Part shown: positions 8,715 to 16,744 of the stretch, piece by piece | Numbering within the stretch: position 1 is the stretch's first letter | Layout: each line of letters starts with the position of its first letter | Source: Streptomyces sp. AC555_RSS877 | GTDB lineage: Bacteria; Actinomycetota; Actinomycetes; Streptomycetales; Streptomycetaceae | Reading direction: 5' to 3' | DNA: 64,000 nucleotides | Assembly (NCBI RefSeq): GCF_019049245.1 | Contig: NZ_JAGMUK010000032.1 | Coordinates: 1-64,000 of the forward strand | Notes under the pieces: model-generated | Databases searched by the model: none | What the model saw: only the letters and a program-made list of their open reading frames with translations | What the model was told of the DNA's origin: nothing | Position numbers and translations under genes: made by a program

Positions 8715-9968
8715 GTGGCACCAACTGACGAGACCGATCAGGTCACCGAGCAGGCATCCCCGTTCGGCACGACGCCGCCCAACAGGCCCCCGGCCGCAGG
8801 CGCCGCCGGGCCGAACGCCCGTATGCCGCACTGGCTTCCCCGCGCCATGGTGCTCGCGCTCGCCCTCATCGCCGTGTTCCAGCTGGGCAGTTGGGCCTTC
8901 CACCAGCTCACCAGCCTGCTGATCAACATCCTCATCGCGTTCTTCCTGGCCCTGGCCATCGAGCCCGCGGTGAGCTGGATGGCCTCGCGCGGGCTGCGCC
9001 GGGGACTGGCGACCGCGCTCGTCTTCCTCGGCGTGATGATCGTGGCGGCCGGTTTCGTCACGCTGCTCGGCTCCATGCTGGCGGGCCAGATCATCAAGAT
9101 CGTCGAGGACTTCCCGGAATACCTCGACTCCGTCATCAACTGGATCAACACGCATTTCAACACCGAGCTGAAGCGCGTGGACGTCCAGGAGGGCCTGCTC
9201 CGGTCCGACTGGCTGCGCAACTACGTGCAGAACAGCGCCACCGGCGTCCTGGACGTGTCCGCCCAGGTCCTCGGCGGGCTGTTCCAGCTGTTGACGATCT
9301 TGCTGTTCTCGTTCTACTTCGCCGCCGACGGGCCCCGGCTGCGCCGCGCGCTCTGCTCCGTCCTGCCTCCCGCCAAGCAGGCCGAGGTCCTGCGCGCGTG
9401 GGAGATCGCCGTGAACAAGACCGGCGGTTACATCTACTCGCGCGGGCTGATGGCCCTCATCTCCGGCGTCGCGCACTACATCCTGCTCGAGGCGCTGAGC
9501 GTGCCGTACGCGCCCGTGCTCGCGGTGTGGGTGGGGGCGGTCTCGCAGTTCATCCCCACGATCGGTACGTATCTCGCGGGCGCCCTGCCCATGCTGATCG
9601 CCTTCACGGTCAACCCCTGGTACGCGCTGTGGGTGCTGATCTTCGTCGTGGTCTACCAGCAATTCGAGAACTACGTGCTGCAGCCCAAGCTGACCTCGAA
9701 GACCGTCGACATCCACCCCGCGGTCGCCTTCGGTTCCGTCATCGCCGGGACTGCCCTCCTCGGTGCGGTCGGCGCGCTGATCGCCATCCCGGCGATCGCC
9801 ACACTGCAGGCCTTCCTCGGGGCGTATGTGAAGCGGTACGCCGTCACGGACGACCCCCGGGTCCACGGGCACCGGAGACGTGGGGCGGAGGACAGTCCGT
9901 TCAGGCGCCTGCGTGCGCTGTGGACGCGGCGACCGGGGGCGGAGGACTCCGGCGACCGTTCCTCGTGA
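8715..9968 (+). CDS. AI-2E family transporter (PerM/UPF0118 type)
   Basis: A 417-residue polytopic membrane protein of the AI-2E/PerM family. A hydrophilic N-terminus is followed by two to three helices (about residues 35-105). Then comes a soluble segment with DFPEYLDSVINWINTHFNTE, and a C-terminal helix bundle containing VWVGAVSQFIPTIGTYLAGA and YQQFENYVLQPKL, both typical of the family. Some members export autoinducer-2, others are ion/proton antiporters or of unknown function, so no substrate is assigned. GTG at 8697 is also in frame. I prefer 8715, because 8697 lies inside the promoter-like motif and the residues added are not conserved-looking. An Arg- and Asp-rich tail ends the protein. 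Confidence 0.83.
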   Translation: MAPTDETDQVTEQASPFGTTPPNRPPAAGAAGPNARMPHWLPRAMVLALALIAVFQLGSWAFHQLTSLLINILIAFFLALAIEPAVSWMASRGLRRGLATALVFLGVMIVAAGFVTLLGSMLAGQIIKIVEDFPEYLDSVINWINTHFNTELKRVDVQEGLLRSDWLRNYVQNSATGVLDVSAQVLGGLFQLLTILLFSFYFAADGPRLRRALCSVLPPAKQAEVLRAWEIAVNKTGGYIYSRGLMALISGVAHYILLEALSVPYAPVLAVWVGAVSQFIPTIGTYLAGALPMLIAFTVNPWYALWVLIFVVVYQQFENYVLQPKLTSKTVDIHPAVAFGSVIAGTALLGAVGALIAIPAIATLQAFLGAYVKRYAVTDDPRVHGHRRRGAEDSPFRRLRALWTRRPGAEDSGDRSS

Positions 9969-10195
9969 TCGCGGGACCCAGGCGGCGTACAGGCCGAGGC
10001 CGACCTGATGTGGGCCGTCGATCGGCCATGGGCGGCTTCTCCGCCCGGTGCCAGGGGAGCGGCGCCTGTGCGGTCCCGCCCGGCTGGGTCACGACGACAC
10101 CCGAAGCCACTGCTCATCTGCGGTTGCCAGCCCTCGACGGCAGAGACCGAGACGTAGCCTCGGAAGTGCCGCGTGGTGCGCTTGACACGAAAATC
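9969..10195. other. Intergenic stretch downstream of the AI-2E gene
   Basis: This is the upstream half of the 404-bp gap before recA. The only structure noted is a short hairpin, GGGCGG (10030-10035), five-base loop, CCGCCC (10041-10046), which may end the AI-2E transcript. No open frame here looks real. Confidence 0.4.
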
Positions 10196-10210
10196 GAACA
10201 TCCATTCTTA
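10182..10210 (+). promoter_or_regulatory. Upstream recA promoter with partial SOS box
   Basis: TTGACA (10182-10187) is followed after about 17 nt by an AT-rich TTCTTA. Between them lies GAACATCCATTC (10196-10207), which is the actinobacterial LexA half-site GAAC, 4 nt, then ATTC rather than GTTC. One arm is therefore degenerate. LexA control of recA in Streptomyces is expected from the family. The box here is weaker than that before lexA. Confidence 0.55.
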
Positions 10211-10257
10211 TGAGGGCTCCGGCCGAGACTCTCGGCGGGGCTTTCGACCCGGTTTCG

Positions 10258-10283
10258 GTGGATAAGTGCCCGAGTTATCCACA
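10258..10283. promoter_or_regulatory. Inverted pair of DnaA-box-like sites
   Basis: TTATCCACA (10275-10283) is a perfect classical DnaA 9-mer. Facing it on the other strand, at 10257-10265, is TTATCCACC, one base off. The two form an inverted repeat GTGGATAA, 9 nt, TTATCCAC, between the two recA promoters. Whether DnaA binds here is inference. An isolated pair is not an origin. Confidence 0.45.
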
Positions 10284-10306
10284 GGCCGGACGGGCGTCGA
10301 GGCGCA

Positions 10307-10329
10307 TTGTCAGTGGCAGGCGTTAGCGT
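10307..10329 (+). promoter_or_regulatory. recA damage-inducible promoter (recA-NDp/PafBC type)
   Basis: TTGTCAGTG (10307-10315), 8 nt, TAGCGT (10324-10329) matches every defined position of the mycobacterial recA-NDp consensus TTGTCANTG, N8, TANNNT, which is activated independently of LexA by PafBC. Transcription would begin near 10336, giving a leader of about 37 nt before the recA ATG. This placement also rules out the upstream in-frame start at 10307. Confidence 0.85.
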
Positions 10330-10372
10330 CTTTGACGTGAAGCGATCGACTCAAGCAAACCGGGTGGAACCC

Positions 10373-11500
10373 ATGGCAGGAACCGACCGCGAGAAGGCGC
10401 TCGACGCCGCACTCGCACAGATTGAACGGCAGTTCGGCAAGGGCGCGGTCATGCGCCTGGGCGAGCGACCGAACGAGCCCATCGAGGTCATCCCCACAGG
10501 GTCGACCGCACTCGACGTCGCGCTCGGCGTCGGTGGCCTGCCGCGCGGCCGTGTCGTGGAGGTGTACGGGCCGGAGTCCTCCGGTAAGACGACCCTGACC
10601 CTGCACGCCGTGGCCAACGCTCAGAAGGCCGGCGGCCAGGTCGCGTTCGTGGACGCGGAGCACGCCCTCGACCCCGAGTACGCGAAAAAGCTCGGCGTGG
10701 ACATCGACAACCTGATCCTGTCCCAGCCCGACAACGGCGAGCAGGCTCTGGAAATCGTGGACATGCTGGTCCGCTCCGGCGCTCTCGACCTGATCGTGAT
10801 CGACTCCGTCGCCGCACTCGTCCCGCGCGCGGAGATCGAGGGCGAGATGGGTGACAGTCACGTCGGTCTCCAGGCCCGTCTGATGAGCCAGGCCCTGCGG
10901 AAGATCACCAGTGCGCTCAACCAGTCCAAGACCACCGCGATCTTCATCAACCAGCTCCGCGAGAAGATCGGTGTGATGTTCGGCTCGCCGGAGACCACGA
11001 CCGGTGGCCGTGCACTGAAGTTCTACGCCTCGGTGCGGCTCGACATCCGACGTATCGAGACGCTGAAGGACGGCACCGACGCGGTCGGCAACCGCACCCG
11101 CGTCAAGGTCGTCAAGAACAAGTGCGCCCCGCCCTTCAAGCAGGCCGAGTTCGACATCCTCTACGGGCAGGGCATCAGCCGTGAGGGCGGCCTGATCGAC
11201 ATGGGCGTGGAGAACGGCTTCGTCCGCAAGGCAGGCGCCTGGTACACGTACGAGGGCGACCAGCTCGGCCAGGGCAAGGAGAACGCGCGCAACTTCCTGA
11301 AGGACAACCCCGACCTGGCCAACGAGATCGAGAAGAAGATCAAGGACAAGCTGGGTGTCGGCGTCCGGCCCGTGGAGCCGGCCGCCGAGCCGGGCGCGGA
11401 CGCGGTGGTCTCCGCAGCCACGGACGACGCCGGTAAGACGGTGCCCGCTCCGGCGGTGGCCAAGGTAGCCAAGACCAAGGCCGCGGCGGCCAAGAGCTGA
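10373..11500 (+). CDS. recA: RecA recombinase
   Basis: A 375-residue RecA that polymerises on single-stranded DNA, drives strand exchange and triggers LexA self-cleavage. Walker A is GPESSGKT at residues 66-73. The Walker B region LIVIDSVAALVPRAEIEGE and the loop block STALNQSKTTAIFINQLREK are intact. The C-terminal tail is Ala-, Lys- and Val-rich, as in other Streptomyces RecA proteins, rather than strongly acidic. ATG at 10373 gives the normal MAGTDREKALDAALAQIERQ start; the longer frame overlaps the promoter. recX begins three bases after the stop. Confidence 0.98.
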   Translation: MAGTDREKALDAALAQIERQFGKGAVMRLGERPNEPIEVIPTGSTALDVALGVGGLPRGRVVEVYGPESSGKTTLTLHAVANAQKAGGQVAFVDAEHALDPEYAKKLGVDIDNLILSQPDNGEQALEIVDMLVRSGALDLIVIDSVAALVPRAEIEGEMGDSHVGLQARLMSQALRKITSALNQSKTTAIFINQLREKIGVMFGSPETTTGGRALKFYASVRLDIRRIETLKDGTDAVGNRTRVKVVKNKCAPPFKQAEFDILYGQGISREGGLIDMGVENGFVRKAGAWYTYEGDQLGQGKENARNFLKDNPDLANEIEKKIKDKLGVGVRPVEPAAEPGADAVVSAATDDAGKTVPAPAVAKVAKTKAAAAKS

Positions 11501-11503
11501 TCC

Positions 11504-12397
11504 GTGACACGGCGAACCGACTGGTCCGAGTACGCCGCCCATCCGGACGCTCCGGGTGAGCGGGGCGGGGGAGGCGACGGGGGCATCGCCGGAATGAGCG
11601 GCGACGCGGTCCATGACGCACAGGGGGACTTTGCCCGCACGGCGTCGTACGGCACGAGGGGGTCGTACGACGACGAGCCGGGCGTCGGACAGTGGTCTGA
11701 CGGGGTTCACGGGGACAGGGCGGACGGCGGCTCCCCGGCGTTCGGCGCGGATTCGCCGGTGGGCGGTTCGCGCCGGGGCGGCGGGGCACGGGGCACTGGT
11801 GGCTCACGTGGGCGTCGTCGGCGCGGCCGCGCGGAGTCGCCAGGAGAGGACGGCGGCGTCTCCTTCTCGTCTGGGGACACGAAGGACGAGCCTCCGAGGG
11901 ATCCGGTCGAGCAGGCACGGGCGATCTGTCTGCGCCTGCTCACCGGTACCCCGCGCACGCGGAAGCAGCTCGCGGATGCCCTGCGCAAGAGGGAGATCCC
12001 GGATGACGCCGCCGAGGAGGTGCTGTCGAGGTTCGAGGAGGTCGGGCTGATCAACGACAGCGCGTTCGCGGAGGCCTGGGTGGAGTCCCGGCACCACGGC
12101 CGTGGGCTGGCCCGACGGGCGCTCGCCCAGGAGCTGCGGACCAAGGGCGTCGACTCCACACTGATCGACGACGCCGTGGCACAGGTCGACTCCGAGCAGG
12201 AGGAGGCGACCGCGCGCGACCTTGTCGCCCGCAAGCTGCGCTCCACCCGCGGCCTCGACCGCGACAAGCGACTGCGTCGCCTCGCCGGCATGCTCGCCCG
12301 CAAGGGCTATCCCCAGGGCATGGCCCTTCGGGTGGTCCGGCAGGCGCTGGAGGAGGAGGGCGAGGACACGGAGTTCCTCGGTGACGAGGGGTTCTGA
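11504..12397 (+). CDS. recX: RecX, RecA modulator
   Basis: A 297-residue protein whose C-terminal 170 residues are RecX, with triple-helix repeats such as ARAICLRLLTGTPRTRKQLA and GLARRALAQELRTKGVDSTL. RecX binds the RecA filament and limits its activity. Its GTG lies three bases after the recA stop, so the two are co-transcribed and probably coupled. The first 125 or so residues are Gly-, Arg-, Asp- and Ser-rich with no recognisable fold. They roughly double the length of a standard RecX, although such extensions are common in actinobacteria. An internal start would remove this region, but none has a clearly better ribosome site. Confidence 0.93.
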   Translation: MTRRTDWSEYAAHPDAPGERGGGGDGGIAGMSGDAVHDAQGDFARTASYGTRGSYDDEPGVGQWSDGVHGDRADGGSPAFGADSPVGGSRRGGGARGTGGSRGRRRRGRAESPGEDGGVSFSSGDTKDEPPRDPVEQARAICLRLLTGTPRTRKQLADALRKREIPDDAAEEVLSRFEEVGLINDSAFAEAWVESRHHGRGLARRALAQELRTKGVDSTLIDDAVAQVDSEQEEATARDLVARKLRSTRGLDRDKRLRRLAGMLARKGYPQGMALRVVRQALEEEGEDTEFLGDEGF

Positions 12398-12511
12398 GGG
12401 GTGGTGTGGTTCACGCCCGGACACATGGATGCGCGGGGGCGCCCATCCACACCCGCTCCAGCAGCTCGTCGATACCGACCGGGCGGCCCGCCTGCCGTGT
12501 GACTGCCGACC

Positions 12512-13069
12512 TCACTGCCAGTCCTCCGGCCGCTCCACGTGCTCCAGGCGCAGGATCGGTCCGCTGCGGCTGTAGCGGCGGATCTGCGGCAGGGGCGGGT
12601 AGTAGGCGTGTACGGAGATCGCGTGGTGTTCGGTGGACTCGTTGAGGACCTCGTGGACGTGGTGGCGGCCGAAGGCGCGCCCCTCTCCGGCGGTCAGCCG
12701 GCGCTCCCGGTCCACGCCTTCGCTCAGTTCCAGCGTCTTCCAGCCGTCGGAGGGCAGCCGGGCGGCGAGCGAGTGCTCCTTGAGCTCACCGGACGCGGTC
12801 AGGAAGGCGCCGACCGACTCGGCGTGGTCGTGCCAGCCGGTGCCGCTGCCGGGCGGCCACCCGATCAGCCAGGCCTCGCTGCCGCCCGGCCCTTCCAGCC
12901 GCACCCAGGTGCGGCCCTCCGGGTCGAGGGGGAGCGAGGCGATCAGCTCGGCGTCGGCGGCCGTATGCCGCACGAATGCGAGGAGATCCGCCTGTGTGGG
13001 CACGGAGGCAGCGGAACCGGGGGAGACAGCGGAACCGGGGGAGACAGCAGGGAAGACAGACACGGGCAC
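12512..13069 (-). CDS. Cysteine dioxygenase type I family protein
   Basis: A 185-residue cupin of the cysteine dioxygenase family, which oxidises cysteine to cysteine sulfinate with an Fe(II) centre. The iron ligands are expected at H80 and H82 (GWHDHAESVGAF) and H139 (GRHHVHEVLN). The closing block AISVHAYYPPLPQIRRYS fits the family. The GTG start is preceded by AGGA at good spacing. The N-terminus contains a doubled SAVSPG/SPGSA segment encoded by an 18-bp tandem repeat. A cysteine-rich leader peptide lies 75 bases upstream on the same strand, which suggests cysteine-responsive control. A related 3-mercaptopropionate dioxygenase activity cannot be excluded. Confidence 0.88.
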   Translation of the reverse strand: MPVSVFPAVSPGSAVSPGSAASVPTQADLLAFVRHTAADAELIASLPLDPEGRTWVRLEGPGGSEAWLIGWPPGSGTGWHDHAESVGAFLTASGELKEHSLAARLPSDGWKTLELSEGVDRERRLTAGEGRAFGRHHVHEVLNESTEHHAISVHAYYPPLPQIRRYSRSGPILRLEHVERPEDWQ

Positions 13070-13144
13070 CGTCCTGAAGAGCGTTCGCGTGGAGCGCGCG
13101 TCAACGCAGAAGCGGCGCGCGCCAAGGTGAAGAGGAATGCGAAT

Positions 13145-13231
13145 TCAGCAGGACGGGCGACACATGCAGCCCGCGTAGCGGACGAGGTCCACATGGACCT
13201 TCCGCCACAGGTGCACACAGGTGTCAGTCAC
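13145..13231 (-). CDS. 28-residue cysteine-rich leader peptide upstream of cysteine dioxygenase
   Basis: A GTG-initiated frame too short for routine gene calling. It encodes MTDTCVHLWRK, then VHVDLVRYAG, then CMCRPSC and a stop. The R-x-HVDL-x-R core followed by a cysteine cluster is the signature of the small leader peptides annotated before sulfur-metabolism genes in Streptomyces. It carries four cysteines, three of them in its last seven residues. It ends 75 nt before the cysteine dioxygenase start on the same strand. Ribosome stalling at the cysteine codons when cysteinyl-tRNA is scarce would be the expected mechanism, an inference from position and family. A promoter-like pair places the transcript start almost on the GTG, so it is probably leaderless. 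Confidence 0.8.
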   Translation of the reverse strand: MTDTCVHLWRKVHVDLVRYAGCMCRPSC

Positions 13232-13238
13232 GATCCGG

Positions 13239-13267
13239 AGTAGACCATGCCGGTGCAGACCGGTCAA
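13239..13267 (-). promoter_or_regulatory. Promoter of the leader peptide-cysteine dioxygenase unit
   Basis: On the minus strand TTGACC (complement of 13262-13267) is followed by 17 nt and TCTACT (complement of 13239-13244), seven bases before the leader GTG. The -35 is strong and the -10 only moderate. It abuts the inverted repeat at 13268-13303. Confidence 0.55.
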
Positions 13268-13303
13268 CTCACTGTCACTATGTGGACGCACCGTGACAGT
13301 GAG
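13268..13303. terminator. 11-bp perfect inverted repeat: terminator or operator
   Basis: CTCACTGTCAC (13268-13278) and GTGACAGTGAG (13293-13303) are perfect reverse complements around 14 nt. It begins ten bases after the stop of the FAD monooxygenase gene and ends against the -35 of the cysteine dioxygenase leader unit. It may terminate the former, serve as an operator for the latter, or both. No T-run follows. Confidence 0.55.
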
Positions 13304-13313
13304 CACCAGTGGG

Positions 13314-14942
13314 TCACCGGGAGGCGGCGCCCGCCTTGGCTTCAGCGCCCGCCCGTGCGGGCCCGCCCAGTGCCGCCTCGGCCGCCGCGTACAGGTCGGC
13401 CGGCCGGACCCCGGTCAGAGCCGTGACGAGGTGCCCGTCGGGTCGTACGAGAAGGACGGTGTGCGGGGCCGCGCCGGGGTACTCCTCGGCGACCAGCAGC
13501 TCGGCGGTGTGCGGCAGTGCGCTCACCGCCGCCGCCAGCCTGGGCATGATCCCGGCGGTCACCCAGTGCTTGCGCTCCCACACGCCGGTGCCCGGCGCGA
13601 TCAGTACGACGAGCAGCGCGCCGCGGCCGAGGCGGTCCCGCAGCCGTACGAAGGAGCCGTCCTCCGCCGTCACCCGCACGTCGGTGACCGGAGCACCGGG
13701 CTCCGTGGCGACGAGAGCCTCGCCTTCGAGGTGCCGGGGTGCGAGCGGTGAATGGGCGTACGCCCCCGGCGCACCGAGCGCGCCGCGCCCCAAGTGACCG
13801 TCCGTGAGCAGCGCGTCGTGGCCGCGGGCCGAGCCGGGGACGTAGGCGCGCAGGTTCCCGGCTCCGCGCAGCAGCGGCATGGCCTGGTCGGCGGCGCGCA
13901 GCCGGGCGGCGACGACCGCGCGCCGCTCCGCCTGGTAGCTGTCGAGCAGGGCCTCGTGCGGCCCGTGATGCCAGGCAAGCGCCAGCTTCCAGGCGAGGTT
14001 GTCGGCGTCCTCGAGCCCTTCGTCGAGGCCTTGCGTGCCGAGCGCGCCGAGCAGGTGGGCGGCGTCCCCGGCGAGGAAGACCCGACCGGAGCGCCAGCGG
14101 CGGGCCAGGCGGTGATGGACCGTGTGGACGCCGGTGTCCAGGAGTTCGTACGGCGGTGTCGGGCCGCCGGTCCAGCCCGCCAGGGTCTCCCGGACGCGGG
14201 CCACCAGAAGCTCGGGTGTGACCAGGTCCTTGCCCGGCGGCAGCAGCCAGTCGAGACGCCACACCCCGTCCGGCAGGGGGCGCCCGGTGACCTCCCCGAC
14301 CGAGGGGCCGGTCGTGCGCCACGGCGGCATCCTGTGGAGCAAGGCCTGGTCGGGCCAGGGGAGTTCCGTGCGCAGCGCCGCCACGGCGTGTCGTTCCACC
14401 GCCGTACGGCCCGGGAAGCGGATGTCCTGGAGCTTGCGCACCGTCGAGCGGGTGCCGTCGCAGCCGACCAGGTAGCTCCCCCGCCACCAGGTGCCCTTGG
14501 GGCCACGGGTGTGGGCCGTGACGCCCGAGGATTCCTGCTCGACGGCGTCGAGACGACTGTTCACGGCGATCTTGACGAGGCGCTCACCTGCGAGGGCGGC
14601 GCGCAGGGCGCTGGTCAGTACGTGCTGGGCGATGTGCAGAGGGGACGGACCGGCGTCGTCCTCGGCGTCGGTGTCACCCCCGAACGTGACCTCGCGCATC
14701 ACCTGCTTGCGCCGCATCGACCGCCATCCGGCCCAGTGGGCGCCGGCCTCGTCGAGCGGCACGCCGGTCAGCCGCTCCATGAGGGCGGCGGTGTCCTCGC
14801 GCAGTACGACGGTGCGCGCGAGGCGTGGTTCGTCCTTGCCCGGCCCCTCGTCGAGGACGACGGACGGCACTTCCTGACGGGCCAGAGCCAGGGCCAGCGT
14901 GAGCCCGACGGGCCCCGCGCCGACGATGATCACCGGGTCCAC
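13314..14942 (-). CDS. FAD-dependent monooxygenase (aromatic hydroxylase type)
   Basis: A 542-residue flavoprotein of the class A aromatic hydroxylase family. It has the Rossmann FAD motif GAGPVGLTLALALARQ near residues 7-22, the NAD(P)H-associated DG motif LVGCDGTRSTVRK, and the second FAD motif AGDAAHLLGALGTQGLDEGL. A thioredoxin-like C-terminal domain (about residues 400-520) is usual for PheA/TfdB-type members. These enzymes hydroxylate phenolic or polyketide substrates. Neighbours give no hint of the substrate. The GTG at 14942 has AGGGGGCG about ten bases upstream and puts the FAD motif at the normal position; an upstream in-frame start adds thirty unlike residues. Confidence 0.87.
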   Translation of the reverse strand: MDPVIIVGAGPVGLTLALALARQEVPSVVLDEGPGKDEPRLARTVVLREDTAALMERLTGVPLDEAGAHWAGWRSMRRKQVMREVTFGGDTDAEDDAGPSPLHIAQHVLTSALRAALAGERLVKIAVNSRLDAVEQESSGVTAHTRGPKGTWWRGSYLVGCDGTRSTVRKLQDIRFPGRTAVERHAVAALRTELPWPDQALLHRMPPWRTTGPSVGEVTGRPLPDGVWRLDWLLPPGKDLVTPELLVARVRETLAGWTGGPTPPYELLDTGVHTVHHRLARRWRSGRVFLAGDAAHLLGALGTQGLDEGLEDADNLAWKLALAWHHGPHEALLDSYQAERRAVVAARLRAADQAMPLLRGAGNLRAYVPGSARGHDALLTDGHLGRGALGAPGAYAHSPLAPRHLEGEALVATEPGAPVTDVRVTAEDGSFVRLRDRLGRGALLVVLIAPGTGVWERKHWVTAGIMPRLAAAVSALPHTAELLVAEEYPGAAPHTVLLVRPDGHLVTALTGVRPADLYAAAEAALGGPARAGAEAKAGAASR

Positions 14943-15050
14943 GGCGCGGCGCCCCCTGCCCGCAGCGGTGTCCCGAGGGACGTGGGTGAACAGGAAGTTG
15001 GCGCAGAGTGCACGATCACAGAACGTATGCAACCCATTGCCGGTGCTTGC

Positions 15051-15113
15051 GTCAAGTGACGGAGGGCAGTGGCGATCATGCCACTGCCCTCCGTGTCGTT
15101 CAGGTCACTTGAC
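15051..15113. terminator. Nested hairpin terminator after gluD
   Basis: The inner hairpin has 15-bp perfect arms at 15059-15073 and 15080-15094 around GATCAT. An outer pair, GTCAAGTGAC (15051-15060) and GTCACTTGAC (15104-15113), is also perfectly complementary and partly competes with the inner arm. It sits between the end of the gluABCD operon and the start of the FAD monooxygenase, both on the minus strand. Confidence 0.85.
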
Positions 15114-15119
15114 TGATCA

Positions 15120-16031
15120 TCAGACGCCGCCCCCTCCGGCGCCGGTGCCGAAGGTGCCGCGCACCTCGGCGGCGTTGAGCTCCTCCACGTCCTCCTGGCC
15201 GAGGACCACGCCCGTGCCCTTCTTGCTGCGCCGCAGCCTGCGCTCCAGCCAGCCCGCGAAGGTGGTGAGGATGAAGTTGAGCACGATGTAGATGACCGCC
15301 ACCACGATGAAGCTGGGGATGACGTTGGCGTAGACGGCCGCGAGCGTGCTGCGCGTGTTGAGCAGCTCGGTGAAGCCGATCATCACGCCGCCCAGCGCGG
15401 TGTCCTTCACGATGACCACGAGCTGGCTGACGATGGCCGGCAGCATCGCGGTGACGGCCTGCGGCAGCAGGACGTTGGTCATCGTCTGCCCCTTGCGCAG
15501 CCCGACCGCCATCGCGGCCTCCGACTGACCCCTCGGCAGGGACAGGATGCCGGCACGCACGATCTCGGCGAGGACGGAGGCGTTGTAGAGCACGAGGCCG
15601 GTGACGACCGCGTACAGAGGGCGGTCCTCAGTGCTGACGCCCGTGTAGCGAGCGAAGAACTCGTTGGCGAACAGCATCAGCAGCAGCACCGGGATGGACC
15701 GGAAGAACTCGACCACCGCACCGGCCGGAACCCTCACCCAACGGTGATCGGACAGGCGGGCGATGCCGAAGACCGCGCCCAGCGGGAGGGCGATCACCAT
15801 GGCGAGCGCCGCTGCCTTCAGCGTGTCGGCGAGCCCGGGCAGCAGATACGTCGTCCAGGCCTCCGACTCGGTGAACGGCTTCCACAAGGCCCAGGTCAGC
15901 TGGTTCTTTTCGTCCATGGTCCGCCAGACCCACCACAGGAGCAGGACGAGCAGGACGAAGAAGACCACCGAGAACAGGATGTTGCGCCGCTTGGCGCGGG
16001 GCCCCGGAGTGTCGTAGAGGACGGAGCTCAT
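15120..16031 (-). CDS. gluD: Glutamate ABC transporter permease GluD
   Basis: A 303-residue inner-membrane permease of the polar amino acid (HisMQ) family. A cytoplasmic N-terminus leads into a first helix near residues 20-42. The transport domain carries the EAA loop IVRAGILSLPRGQSEAAMAVG and LPQAVTAMLPAIVSQLVVI. A charged C-terminal tail follows the last helix. The ATG overlaps the gluC stop (ATGA), so synthesis of the two permeases is coupled. With GluC it forms the membrane channel energised by GluA. It is longer than GluC, as in Corynebacterium and Streptomyces. Confidence 0.92.
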   Translation of the reverse strand: MSSVLYDTPGPRAKRRNILFSVVFFVLLVLLLWWVWRTMDEKNQLTWALWKPFTESEAWTTYLLPGLADTLKAAALAMVIALPLGAVFGIARLSDHRWVRVPAGAVVEFFRSIPVLLLMLFANEFFARYTGVSTEDRPLYAVVTGLVLYNASVLAEIVRAGILSLPRGQSEAAMAVGLRKGQTMTNVLLPQAVTAMLPAIVSQLVVIVKDTALGGVMIGFTELLNTRSTLAAVYANVIPSFIVVAVIYIVLNFILTTFAGWLERRLRRSKKGTGVVLGQEDVEELNAAEVRGTFGTGAGGGGV

Positions 16032-16702
16032 CGCTTCACCGCCAGTCGCTTGCTCAGCCAGCCAAGGATGAGGCCGGTCGGGAGGGTCAGTACCACGAAC
16101 CCGAATGCGAAGACGGCGCCGATGAGCAGCGTCTGGGCCTCGTTCTCGATCATTTCCTTCATCAGGAAGGCGGCCTCGGCCACGCCGATCGCGGCGGCCA
16201 CGGTGGTGTTCTTGGTCAACGCGATCAGCACGTTGGCCAGCGGGCCGATGACCGAGCGGAAGGCCTGAGGCAGGATGATCAGTGACAGGGTCTGGCTGAA
16301 GCTCAGACCGATGGCGCGTGCCGCCTCGGCCTGGCCGAGCGGCACCGTGTTGATGCCGGAGCGGATCGCCTCGCAGACGAACGCCGCAGTGTAGGCGACG
16401 AGACCGAGCACCGCCAGCCGGAAGCCCTGGACCTTGAAGTCGGAGGCACCCATCGTCATGCCGAAGATGTCGGCGAGACCGAGCGAAGTGAAGAGGATGA
16501 TGACGGTCAGGGGGATGTTCCGGACGATGTTGACGTAGGCGGTGCCGAATCCGCGCATGAGCGGGACCGGGCTGACCCGCATCGCGGCCAGGAGGGTGCC
16601 CCAGACCAGGGAGCCGACGCCGGAGAGGGCGGTGAGCTTCACCGTCATCCAGAACGCGCCCCAAATGCTCGGGTCGTCATAGTCTGAAAGAAAGTCGAAC
16701 AC
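16028..16702 (-). CDS. gluC: Glutamate ABC transporter permease GluC
   Basis: A 224-residue HisM-type permease with five hydrophobic segments. The conserved cytoplasmic loop is visible as CEAIRSGINTVPLGQAEAAR, followed by FSQTLSLIILPQAFRSVIGP. It pairs with GluD in the membrane. It starts 93 bases after gluB, across a strong hairpin, and its stop overlaps the gluD start by four bases. Confidence 0.92.
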   Translation of the reverse strand: MFDFLSDYDDPSIWGAFWMTVKLTALSGVGSLVWGTLLAAMRVSPVPLMRGFGTAYVNIVRNIPLTVIILFTSLGLADIFGMTMGASDFKVQGFRLAVLGLVAYTAAFVCEAIRSGINTVPLGQAEAARAIGLSFSQTLSLIILPQAFRSVIGPLANVLIALTKNTTVAAAIGVAEAAFLMKEMIENEAQTLLIGAVFAFGFVVLTLPTGLILGWLSKRLAVKR

Positions 16703-16744
16703 GATCTCCCGCGCTTCCGGGGTCGGTGGCGTACGTGGACAGCG

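Noticed and set aside
10307..10372. Longer recA reading frame starting at 10307
   Set aside because: It overlaps the exact damage promoter, and the ATG at 10373 gives the conserved RecA N-terminus.
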